64,000 bases of DNA from Nematostella vectensis (Eukaryota; Cnidaria; Anthozoa; Actiniaria; Edwardsiidae), in the NCBI RefSeq assembly GCF_932526225.1, contig NC_064040.1:4213681-4277680 (forward strand). Reading direction: 5' to 3'. Of this stretch, positions 47,128 through 57,917 are shown one piece after another. Positions within the stretch are counted from its first letter, which is position 1. The number at the start of each line of letters is the position of its first letter. The notes under the pieces were generated by a model, which ran no database searches, was not told the origin of the DNA, and saw nothing but the letters and a program-made list of their open reading frames with translations. The position numbers were made by a program, and so were the translations under genes.

Positions 47128-50100
47128 TATCAATAATACTCTCAGGACCAGACTCGAGGCTAAGGCACAGACAGGATATAAGAGCCATAGGATGTTAGAT
47201 AATTAATATCGCCTTTTATACTCGAAGGCTTCTAAAAAATAAGGCTTGTAGTCTCGAGGTTAAGCACAAGCATAATATAAAAGAAATAGAATGCTAGATT
47301 ATTAAGATCGCCATGGACACTTGGCGGTTGAGGCGTAAGCAAAGACAGAATAAGAGACATGGCATGCGGAACAGAAAGGATAACAATATCAATTTCCCTC
47401 GTCCTTATAGCCTCCCTCGCAGGCGTTTTTAGGCAGGCGTCGCTCGCTCCCCTCCCCTTTGTGTGTGTGGGGGGTGTCCTTACAGCCTGTTTGCCATCCA
47501 ATAAACCAAGCGATGCATATTCACCTTTCACTTTCTTATCTTCATCATGATAATCGTCACTATTATCCTCCTCGTGATTACATCATTATCTTTATCATAA
47601 ACATCATATAGATAAGTTACACGTGAACTAATAACTAAATCATAGTTTTGATATAAATCGTATTCTGGATTCGAAATAAAAAAAGGAATACACACGTCGA
47701 GTACAATTTGAACAATGGTTAGAGATACAAAGTAGTAGATGAGGTTAGAGATACAAAGTAGTAGATGAGGAATTCTGTCCGGAAAATTATAAAACAAATG
47801 ACGTAAAAAAAGACATAACTGATGCAATACAAATAGATTTTAGGTTTAGTTTTTTCCTGTTTGTTTCTATCAGTTAACTTATCTGTGTCGCGTCTCTGTT
47901 CTTTCCCGTTATCGTTTGTTTGACGAGAAGCACTGGACCGACTAGCACACTGTAACCTTATTTCCGCGAACCTTCGGCCCCAGCTCACCTCGGCCTTTGT
48001 GAGTTTGAAAACAAAGCTATTAGTATTAATATCTCCCTTGTCATGTGATCAAACAAACGTGGTTTTTCTAGTAATGCAATAAAGCGGAGCATGTTTGTCT
48101 TAAAAACTAATTTTTTTAGTTTGCCTGCACCCTATATCCACCCCACTCTCTCCTCTCACACATACACACCTAGCCCCCTCCACAACCACCGCCGTCATTC
48201 GACAAATCTCGCAACGCACCTGATGGAGATCCTGTGCTTGCGTAGAATGAATGAGAACGCGCAACGATAAAAGCCTTACCCCCTCCCCCTTGGGGGTATT
48301 GTCTGGCGCCAAGAGAGGGTGTTTGAAGCAATTTAGGGTATCCCTTGGTGTTACGGAGAGCTTTGCTTTTGGCGCTCAAGGCCTTTGTACTCTATTTTAT
48401 TGTCTCGTTCTAAGTTCTTTGTTTTTTACTTTTGTTCCATTGTGTTTCTGGTGCTAGTGCTCCGTAACACCAAGAAACTACCGCAATTTACTTATTGCAA
48501 GACTGCATTTAACGCAATTGTTTGAACTATACTTCGTTCGCACTTAGTTTGTGCTGAATTTACAGGGCACGAATATGACTCCAAAGACTCGCAAAAATTT
48601 ATTGTACAAATAGAAGTTTGATGCTTTGCTTAACACTTCCACTAGTATAACGCCCCCAGACGCCCGTAAAATATAGGCCCAACTCCAAACGCCAGAAATG
48701 CAAACTAAACATCACCAGACCTGAATACTCATGGAACCATCCAAGGCATAGAAGACCTTCAAAAGCGCATCCAAGCAATGTAATAATTGTCAAAATATCA
48801 ATATTGATTTCTGTCAGAAACATTTCTTACAAAAAAGACAAAATTCCCAACTACAAATAAAGACAAGCAAACACAGATCAAGTCACAAATAGACACCTTT
48901 ATTTTGCTCCGTCAGGTCCCATTTTACAGCTATCAGTCATATATTGCATACCTGCACTGCATCGTGGGAGTCTTTGAAACGTCTTGACAGAGAGGCAGGC
49001 AAGAAACTCCTCCCCCATAATCATAACGGGTTTTTCATAAGTCTCTTTGCCCCAAAGCCAAACAAAACATAGGCCCAAGGAACCTAGAATAAGCCTGAGA
49101 ACAATCTTTGAATAAGGTTGGGTAGCAAAGATGTTCCACATTGGAGAGTATGAAGCCATTCAATAGAAAATTCCTTTCTCACTTGGTGAAGCCCAGACAA
49201 GGAATTATCCCATTGAATCAACCTCAGAGTGCAAAAATCCATAAGCACAGCATCAATTATGCCCAAATAGACTTTATGATGTCCTAAGGCACTCTCCAGA
49301 TTTGAAAAAGCTGTATTTTTAAGGAAATTACAAGCAAAACTGTTGTAAGCAACAGGCTGTAGCAGTGCCGTCGCTAGAGAGAAAAGACCATGCAGTGCAT
49401 TGTTGGAAAATTCAAGACATACCGTCTTGGGTAATAGGGGAAATGGGGGGGGGGGGGGGGGAAGAGGTTTCTGTTTTCAGTCCGTTTTTCTTACAATTTT
49501 GCTCAAAAATACCCAGGAGTAAAAAGGTTTATACTTTATGTTGTTTTTTTTTTTTATTTTAAGTTTTTTTTTTTAATTATTTTAAGGGTTTTGTGTTTGG
49601 GGTGCAAATGTATTTTTAAAGTGTAAAACGTCGAATATCACTCTTTTGCGATTAAATAATGTGTGAGGGAAGAAAACCCTAGCCTGTACACAGACCTCCG
49701 TAATTCCTATCTAAGGAATTACGGAGGTCTGTATAAAAACACATACAAAAAGTTATAAAAATAAAAGTTTTTTCTATGAGTTCCCTTGATAAATCTTAAA
49801 AAATACAAACTGGTCTATGAACAAGACGTTGTTACGAATGCTATTAGCACAAACACAATTAAATATTGGATGCAGAATCTAAATGCAAACATTTAAACAA
49901 CCCAATATAAACGCTTCAGCAAACAAACTCAGCCTCCAATTAAAGACGACACGGGTTACCATGGTAATGACGACGATATATTTATCATTCTCCATGGTGT
50001 TTGGTACACAGTCTATAAAATATGCATTCCCGAAGAGGAGCACGTTTCAAATGAACAACATTTTGGACAGTGACCTTTTTCCTTCTTCCATGTAAGCATA

Positions 50101-50272
50101 GGAATTTCACAGACGGATTTAATAGCGGTGGTCTTATAACAAGTCGGCGTTTGATGATTAACCTGGAGTTGTGATTTTATTCATGCGATATTTTCAGTTC
50201 CGGGGTTAGAACCCGGCCGGCGCGATGGCTCTTTAATGATTTGCTAAAGTTTGAGGTTGTAGTGAAGTTGCA
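47128..50272. other. 3.1-kb intergenic region between expansin and stathmin-like genes
   Basis: No gene is supported. Open - strand frames at 48599-48823, 48899-49159 and 49084-49266 overlap each other in different frames and match nothing I know; the 48899 stop codon overlaps an AATAAA, so a small - strand transcript end is possible. Other contents: a tandem AGAGATACAAAGTAGTAGAT pair at 47721-47766, a G19 run at 49446, T-runs near 49545, and a perfect 19-bp hairpin at 49690-49732. Confidence 0.45.
49690..49732. repeat. Perfect 19-bp hairpin with 5-base loop
   Basis: ACAGACCTCCGTAATTCCT (49690-49708), loop ATCTA, then the exact reverse complement at 49714-49732. No mismatches. It could be a very short foldback transposon remnant or an RNA hairpin. 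Confidence 0.8.
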
Positions 50273-53200
50273 ATGGGATGTGGAGCCTCGAAGTCCGACT
50301 CAAAAGTGGTTGAACCACATGTTAAAAACGGCGGAGGGACGATAAAGAATGGAGGAGTCCCAACCAAAAGAGAAGAGACCACTAATGGAAACGGTATTAC
50401 AAAATCGGTACGACTTTCTGAAGCAGAGAAAGAAAACGAGTCGAACAAATTCTTCGATAAAGAGAATAAGCCGGAAAACAAAAGAACAGAACCACTAAAA
50501 ACTAGTCCTCGATACGATGAGAGAAACTCAAGTCAACACGACTCGACAGGAAAGGTTGAAGACCCCGTGTCAACTACAAGTTAGTATTTACACATACGTT
50601 AAATTACATTTCTTGTTATCAGCTCAATGTGTATTTAAACATGTCATGTTGGCTATTTTATGACGGGTCTTGAAAGAAAGTTATTGTTGTGAAGATTTAT
50701 TAAAAGGTGAACCTATACTAGTTAGATTATAATTTTTGATGATATTTACAAGCCCAGCAGTCTGGAAAATCAAAGATTTGTTTTCGTAGCGGTGAATTAG
50801 CAAATACAAAGTACCCATTAGTCCGTCGCGGTGGGGTTATCGAGAAAATCATTATTGGTGTTATGAGAAATTCATTTATTTCAAACTCCCGAAGCGATGC
50901 GATATAGTTTACCTTGTAATGTTGCTTGCAAGCAACTTAGTCTGAAACTTGATATTCAATCTATTTCATGTTTATGTAGATCAGTTTTCCTCTAGAGATT
51001 ATCCTAATCGTAATTATGTAGCCCCGAATTCAAAGCATTCGATACATCGATCGTCAGGAAATTAAGTTAAATTCACTTTCGAAATCCATTATCTCTTTAT
51101 TGTCTTAAAAGATTGAAAAAAAACACAGCTTGAATGCGATTTTCAAACTGAAAAAAAAACTTGAGCCTTAATGCTAAATAATATATATGCTTATAGTTTT
51201 CTCTGGACAAAGCTTTTTTATGTTTATACGCAACATAACGAAATCTTGTTTACTATGTGTTTGAAAGCATAACAAGCCCCAGAAATCTATATTCTTGTAA
51301 TAATGGAAACCCTGAGAGGAAAGGTATTTTTAAAGTATTATTATCATTTTCTTTCAGTAAGAAATTTTTCTCAAGCACTACAGGCAATAATGAATAAATT
51401 CGCTTTTTCAAGAACAAATAATGGTGCATTCTCGATTATTTCCGCGAAATATTTTAATTGTTTGCAAGCCTTTTTCTAAATATGAATATTTTTTTATCAT
51501 GCATCATTAATTCTCAAAACAAAAATATAATTACGCACAAAATTTTTAGGGTTTGTTGTGTGAAATGAATTTTACAATTTAGCGATCTCCAAATTGATAT
51601 TTTAAACTGTCTAACAAAAGACGTTTCTTGAAGGTACAACTGTGCCGTCAGCCGTGGGTCCGGGCGTGGCGTTTGTAGTGTCGTTAGAAGACGGCTCCCG
51701 TGAGATCAGGAGACCCCATAGATTAAAGGTAAACCACCATTGAAGATACCACCAATAATACAAATTTGAGCATTTTTCCTTTAATAACAGCCTTTCTACC
51801 TCCCTCCCCCCCCCCCCCCAACCCCACAAAAAATATACAGGTGTTTAGAAGTACACTCTTTTTTTATAAGAACCTTTTTTATAAGAACGTCCAGCCTGAG
51901 ATTTCACCAAATATTAAGAACATGCCGAGGCTCAGATAACATATTTTTTTCCTTGTGGGTTCTAAAAAGCAGAATCAAATTGTGCTCATAGTAACTAACT
52001 AGTTATTATTGCTATTGATTATTAGAGTAATTCTCTTCCTAATAATTTATTGGGTTTTATACTCTTATATGCTTTAAATTTAAGAACATCGTTAAGAACA
52101 TATTCAGCCTTAAAATGTCCCAAGAATAAGAACGGCCCTGCCTCAACTAAAAATTAGACGTTTTTAAAGAGTGTACTTAAACAGATAACAAAACCACATT
52201 TGTAACCCGTTATTTACTCCATGATTGTGACAGAGCAACCTATATTTGTTTAAAGTTTTTGTATGATTCCAAAAATCAAAACCTACTCCAAGGTGGGAAT
52301 TAGAAAGTGTCGCGGAATTGGACGATTGTGGAATTAAATTAAACACGCTTTCTATAAATAACTTAAGAAACGGTTGTGGGAGAGTGAGGTGAGTATGTGA
52401 AAATGAATAATACGTATGATAGAACGTATGATTGAGAAAAACCGGAAAGAGCTGTCTTAAAATAAAAAAATGCAAAATCGTATTTGTATTTATTTCTCAG
52501 AAACTGGAGAGTGTTCACACTTTCACGGCAGACATGTTGGCGCAGAAACAAGCGGCGGCGGAACTCAACCGGCAAAAGGTGAGTTACTTTACTTAAGGGG
52601 GGGGGGGTGGCTAAGGGACCCCCCTGGCTGCGGGCCTGCCACGTCAAACGGGTGGCAGTAAGAGTGTCAATGGTAAAGTTAAACGTGTCCGCGGTAAAAA
52701 AAAATTTGTCGCGCCGCAATTTTCACTACATGTACAAACTATATATCAAACAAAAGATAAAAGATTGAATTATCTCCTGCAAGTTTTATTTTTGCAATAG
52801 CTGATTCCGTGTTTAAGTTTTGAGGCCTTAAACTCAAAAGTACGGAGTTTACTCTAGAGCGTAATGAAACTTTGCGTTATTGCGCATGCACTTGCATGTA
52901 ATTGTATCACAATGACAGATAGATGGTGTGTGAGGACTTTCTATTATTTGACACTGTCAACAAAATATCACGAATCAAAGTTGGAACTCTCGTTTCTGGC
53001 AAATTTTGGACACGAAAAGTGCTATAAAAGCGATCTTCAGTCGAAAATTCCTTACACACTTTATGACATGGCATAATTATCAGATCCCGAAAATTTGAGG
53101 GCGATATCTTAAAACCCGTCGCGAGGTTACGCCCGACAAGCTCGAGTTCTCGCCTCAAAATAATACGCTAGGAAAGTCAAAGTCGTTTTAGAATACGATT

Positions 53201-55231
53201 TATGGAAATTTTTTTTTGCAAAAATAAGGTTTAAGAACTACTGATACAGGTTTGGCAAAAAACACAAAAACAAATAGTGGTGTCAAATATCACAGGCGTA
53301 CCATCCTAATGTTGTTATTCTCATGCCAGGGTTAGTTCACAGAAGAGCGGATCTCAGATTTTTTTATCATAGAATTAAGGTCAAATAAACACTCAAAGAC
53401 AACGTAATGGGTGTTTAGTTTACCTTTATTCTATGTTTAAAAATTCTGAGATCCGTTCTGTGAACTAACCCTGGCATGAGAATAACAACATTAGGATGGT
53501 ACGCCTATGATATAATCTGTGCCTATGGGTCTTAAAGCATTAAGGACTGACAACACTAGGATGGTACGACTGTGATATAATCTGTGCCTATGGGTCTAAA
53601 AGCATTAAGGACTGCCGCCAACGCAAGAAAACGAATAAGTGGAAGGATTACTAGTCATTACTGCTGTCGATTTATTATCAAAACTGATAAGAAATGAATA
53701 ATAAAGGCAAAACCTCACGCTAGAAAAGTGCTCGGAAATGAACCGTGAGGCAGGTTGGGGTCTGGCACGAGTTGTGACGTCAGAACTGATCAGACCCAAT
53801 CGGAAACCCGGCTTAGAACGCCTGGGACTAAGTTACACGGTGCATTGTATTTTGCGTCAAGAGAAACTCATGAAAATGCACTAAATGCATTTGATATCAA
53901 TATCATGCAATCGTATTGGAAATATTCCCAGGGTTCCAATTTCGTTAGTGTTGCTTTCGTTTTAACGAATCACTTCATGGTCAAGATTTTGGACCATTCT
54001 CTCATTTTCTTTTAGGAAATAGAAAAGAAGATAAAGAAAACGTCCAAGAGGAGACAAGACCTCCTAGAAGCTCGAGAATATGACAAAAGCCAACAGCAAA
54101 AGGCAGAGGTAAAGACAGAAATATCCTTCTGAGAAAGACAGAGCTATATGTTAGGACAAAGCTTTATGCGAGAAGTTCCCTTTAGGCAGAGCTATATGAG
54201 AGATGTGTCATTTGGTAAAGAGCTATATGTGAGATATTCTCCCTTGAAACAGAGCTATGTGAGAGATGTCCCCCTGAGGCAGAGTTTTATGCGAGATATT
54301 CTTCCTGGTAAACTCGAGATCACACAAGACGTCTCATAAGACGTCCTCGTCTCATACTGTATACTCTAGGTATACTTTAGTTTGCTGATACTTGCGTGAT
54401 TATCTCCATAGCTACAGGGGAAGATCCATGCGACTGAGAAGAACAGAGAAAAAGTAATGGCAGAGGTTTTGGCCAAGCAGCGGCGGAGGGAAGAGAGGGC
54501 GAGACGAGTGCGAGAGAGGGCCAAGAGAATCCAAGATGGCGACGACATGGGGAATATCGAGGTGGACCCTGACGAGACCTACAACGCGGACGAAGAAGGT
54601 AATGCCGAGATACAGCATCACAGTGAGGCGCACATGGAATCTAGTACCATAGCCCGTATAGGACCTCTACGAACGCTTCTCGAGTCTGTTTTCTTCTCAC
54701 TCGAAAGGCTTTGTCTGCTGCTATGCTACTGCCATCTCAGATTATCACTTTTTACAAGCATCCAACTGTTTGTAAGCTGCAAAACCCGGTCTTACCAGTT
54801 TTTGTTAGCAACAGTCTCGGAATTACAAGATTTTTGAAGCTACAAAATTGGTGTAGCCAAATTTTAGTAGATAAAAACACGGTCCTAGCAGTTTTTTGGG
54901 CCAGCGCAAGCCCTACCTTACAGCCTACCATTCTAAATAGAATAATTAGAAAGATCCTGGGGATTGGTTTTTATAGATTTTTTTTTTCACTTCTTTGTAA
55001 AATTGTGCACAATTTCCAATAATTTTACATACTTCCCCAGGAATTCAATTGTTTACCTATGAACTACTCTACCTTGCAGATGAAAGGTGGGACCTCGAGC
55101 CATCTGCACAAACCAGCAAAGCGAGCTCATTCCAGCAGTCGCCCGACCCTGATAGTGAAGAAGAAGATGATCTTAACAACAACAAGGCGTTAGACGAAAA
55201 CCCACAAGAAGTACACAGCTTCTTCGAATAA
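50273..55231 (+). CDS. STMND1: Stathmin-domain-containing protein 1-like, acylated (6 exons)
   Basis: Exons: 50273-50579, 51634-51728, 52501-52578, 54016-54108, 54412-54598, 55080-55231; phases agree, 303 aa. It starts MGCGASK, a myristoylation (Gly2) and palmitoylation (Cys3) signal, so it probably sits on membranes. Residues 1-110 are charged and disordered. AFVVSLEDGSREIRRPHRLK (about 114-133) matches the short segment before the stathmin helix in STMND1 proteins. Residues about 134-250 are one long basic/acidic helix (ADMLAQKQAAAELNRQK; EKNREKVMAEVLAKQRRREE) typical of stathmin tubulin-binding regions. The tail is acidic (DSEEEDDLNNN). The first intron donor is GTTAGT and joins AA| to GTACAACTG to read SerThrThr. 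Tubulin binding is family inference. Confidence 0.85.
53285..53515. mobile_element. ~230-bp foldback element in stathmin-like intron
   Basis: ATATCACAGGCGTACCATCC...GGGTTAGTTCACAG at 53285-53342 returns as its reverse complement at 53458-53515, with a ~115-bp middle. Nearly all of each arm matches. It is a typical MITE; no coding capacity. Confidence 0.8.
53486..53613. repeat. ~64-bp direct duplication overlapping the foldback's right arm
   Basis: A block from CAACATTAGGATGGTACGCC to GCATTAAGGACTG occurs at 53486 and again at 53549 with few differences. The first copy includes the end of the foldback element, so the duplication came after the insertion. Confidence 0.75.
54125..54310. repeat. 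Decayed ~31-bp minisatellite after stathmin-like exon 4
   Basis: Six imperfect copies built around CAGAGCTATATGAGAGAT. The array starts within 20 bases of the exon 4 donor (GGCAGAG|GTAAAGACAG). The shared GCAGAG at the exon end hints at an exon-edge origin, but the match is too short to claim. Confidence 0.65.
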
Positions 55232-56263
55232 AAATTGCGAATAAGATGAAAGCAGAGGGTTGGAACACGCATGCTCATACAAGGGATGAGATGAGTAAAA
55301 GCAAGCAAGAATTGTCAGGCGGATTTTTATCATTCCACAGCGGAGACAAAGAACACTCGTGAAAATCAAAGTATACGGAAAAGGAGAAACAACCTCTTAC
55401 AATTCTCTTAAATACTTTATGTTTATTAGCGGCGATTAATTGGAGAAAGGCGGCATGTCGTTGCTTTCCTGTCCAACTCCTTTAGTCACCAAGTACAGTT
55501 TTCCTTATCTAGAAAACATTTGCAAACCTGGTGCAGATCGTGAAATTCCAAAGACATGCATTCACTTAAAATATATACTTCACTAACTTCCCCAGAATCT
55601 CAAGGTTTTACACAATCTGTAAACAATGGAATCGAATTTTCATTACACCTATATCAAGTAGAATGCACTCGGAGATTGAATGTATCGTAGCCTGCATTGC
55701 TTCATGGGTATAAAATGAATTAGCCAATAAGCGTTTATGGGAGCAAATCCATGTTTCGAAAGCTGGAGATTGAATGTATCGTAGCCTGCATTGCTTCATG
55801 GGTATAAAATGAATTAGCCAATAAGCGTTTATGGGAGCAAATCCATGTTTCGAAAGCTGTAGCATTTTTTGTATTACCCATGAAAAACTACAGGTCTCGA
55901 CACATGGCTTCTCGAGTATTAAAAACAGCTGTAGCAGGCCTGGAAACATTGGAGGCACAATACCGAAAAACGGGGAAAATATTGGGGACAGAGCCCATCC
56001 TCTACTGGTCATTACCTCGACCCAGTGCCAAGCCCCTGCCTAGCCCCTGCTAAGTGAAATAGATATATATCATGGTTGACAAGATATTCAAGATCGACAT
56101 TTTTATAGAAACTTTAAGCGCCGCGGGATACAAAGATGATAGTGTATTATAAAATAGTGTGAAATAAAGTAAAAATTATTTATTGTACACTTTTGTCATT
56201 ATTACCAAGCCACTCTTGCCACTATTACCACTATGTCCATGTGTGCTGCTGTTGGAGTTGTCG
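55232..56263. other. Convergent 3' region between stathmin-like gene and FANCL
   Basis: It contains the 94-bp direct duplication at 55671-55858 and AATAAA near 56163 on the + strand. No coding sequence is supported. Confidence 0.5.
55671..55858. repeat. 94-bp tandem duplication
   Basis: A block beginning GGAGATTGAATGTATCGTAG is repeated exactly 94 bases later (55765) with almost no changes. It is a recent event in the intergenic or 3' UTR sequence. Confidence 0.9.
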
Positions 56264-57839
56264 CTATGACGTCATCTTCACGGTGATTGGCTAATGGAGA
56301 AATAAGACGCCACATAATTATTTTATGAGCTACAGTGGATAGATGAGATTGGTTGCGATTCTTTCATGACTGAAACTATTTTTACTTAAAATGGCAAGAG
56401 CAACATGCCATGACAAAAACTGTTATTCTATAGTTCAAGGAAATCTAAATTGGAAATAAACTGGAATATGCCTGTAAAGGGGATTTTGACAATGGCCTTG
56501 GAGGTCTGTGTACTAAAATTGAATACCAATAAGTCAAAAAATTAAAGTATCCATCTTTAACAAATTTCCTCATCAATTCCTACCTTGCTACAGTACGGGC
56601 ATTCACCAAACACCATGTTAAAGCTCTGTCGGCTGGATGGCAAGGAACGCAACCACTAAAACGACAAAAGACAAGCACGATGTAACTCTGTACCTTATAG
56701 AAACATCAGTGTTGTCCATTATTTAAGATCGCATATTTCCAAGAGGGCGATTTTCGTGTTTCCTTCAAACGCATTTTACTTTAAAAGTAAATAAATAACT
56801 TCCTATTGCCATTACCAAACTAATTACTTCTTCATATTCCCTGAAAAAAAGCATTAGTCAATTTTAATTCTTACTGTCAAACATATTACATGAAAATAGT
56901 GTGTGAGGCAGACCGTATGGGGAGCCTGACCAAATATAGACATACAGTATTATGCTTACCTTATAAGGCAGTCCCTATGGAAAGCCTGACCAAATATAGG
57001 CATACAGTATTATGCTTACCTTATAAGGCAGACCCTATGGAAGGCCTGACCAAATATAGACATACAGTATTATGCTTACCTTATAAGGCAGCCCTATGGA
57101 AAGCCTGACCAAATATAGGCATACAGTATTATGCTTACCTCATATAGCAGACGCTATGTAAAGGCTGACAAAATATAGGCATACAGTATTATGCTTACCT
57201 CATAAAGGCAGTCCCTATGAAAAGGCTGACCACATCTTGGGTCATCGCATGCCTTGTCAGGAATTGTGTCGTTCAAGCGATAAGCGTAACATATTCCACA
57301 CTCCATGCTAAAGTCCTGTACAAGCAAACAGAGTGAAATGTTGCTCCTTAAAACAACTATGCCCCTTTTCAAAAACTTTGATTTGGATGAACACAAAATC
57401 TTTTTAATGAGAAATTACTCCGAAATTAATCCAAGATGTGCTTTCAGTTTGGCACAAATTACGTTTTTGATGTGACGTTTTTCTCAGGTATTCTAATGAG
57501 CAACCTTCTTGTCCAGACAAGGCAAAGTCCCGACCTGTTTTCAAATCCAAGGTTTTGGCTTCCTAATTTTCTGGGCTATGACATTCTATCAAAGCAAATA
57601 GTACAACTAGCAATTTTGTCTTATTCACCTCCTTCTTTGATGAAGATGGAGAAGGAAATTTAACTCCCATGACATTTTCCAGGTTGGTAAGGACTGACAC
57701 ACTGGACTCCCTGGGGAAGTGATATACATAATATTTTTTCCATTATTGCAATGGAGACGATAATCTAAGCTTTTGGCAAAGAAATTCTCCTACCACATGT
57801 TGGCTTTCAAGTGAAGCGTCTCTCGCAGTGGAAGTACAA
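56264..57839 (-). CDS. FANCL: FANCL, Fanconi anaemia E3 ubiquitin ligase, 3' exons (5' part beyond window)
   Basis: Exons in order: 57839-57794, 57710-57629, 57315-57199, 56655-56584, 56290-56264; phases agree. They encode the end of the DRWD domain (VVLPLRETLHLKANMW, then VSVLTNLENVMGVKFPSPS), then the C-terminal RING/PHD-like domain (MECGICYAYRLNDTIPDKAC, CDDPRCGQPFHRDCLYE, FGECPYCSK) and a short PITVKMTS end. The zinc-binding Cys/His pattern C-x2-C...C-x4-C-x4-H-x2-C...C-x2-C is complete. FANCL monoubiquitinates FANCD2/FANCI with UBE2T in DNA crosslink repair. Upstream exons must lie right of the 29-bp array, beyond 64000. The RING exon's donor has been copied into a 60-bp repeat. Confidence 0.93.
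56905..57232 (-). repeat. 60-bp minisatellite seeded on the FANCL RING-exon donor
   Basis: Five units at a 59-60-bp period. Read on the - strand, each holds a version of the last 34 bases of the exon (GGTCAGCCTTTTCATAGGGA...) followed by its donor GTAAGC and ATAATACTGTATGCCTATAT. Donor copies read as GCTTAC on the + strand near 57193, 57133, 57074, 57014 and 56954; the first is the real one. Further donors would be preceded by an in-frame stop. Confidence 0.92.
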
Positions 57840-57917
57840 CTGCAAAATCAAATCATTTCAAATATGAACATTTGAGCCATGCTAACTCGAAACTCCTTGT
57901 TAAGGCTGACTTTCTTT

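Noticed and set aside
48599-49266. Three - strand open frames, one with hydrophobic segments
   Set aside because: They overlap in different frames and I recognise no family; kept only as a comment on the intergenic region.
50195-50225. tRNA-like T-arm (GGGTTCTAACCCCGG on the - strand)
   Set aside because: No box A at a proper distance and no cloverleaf; just upstream of the stathmin-like start.
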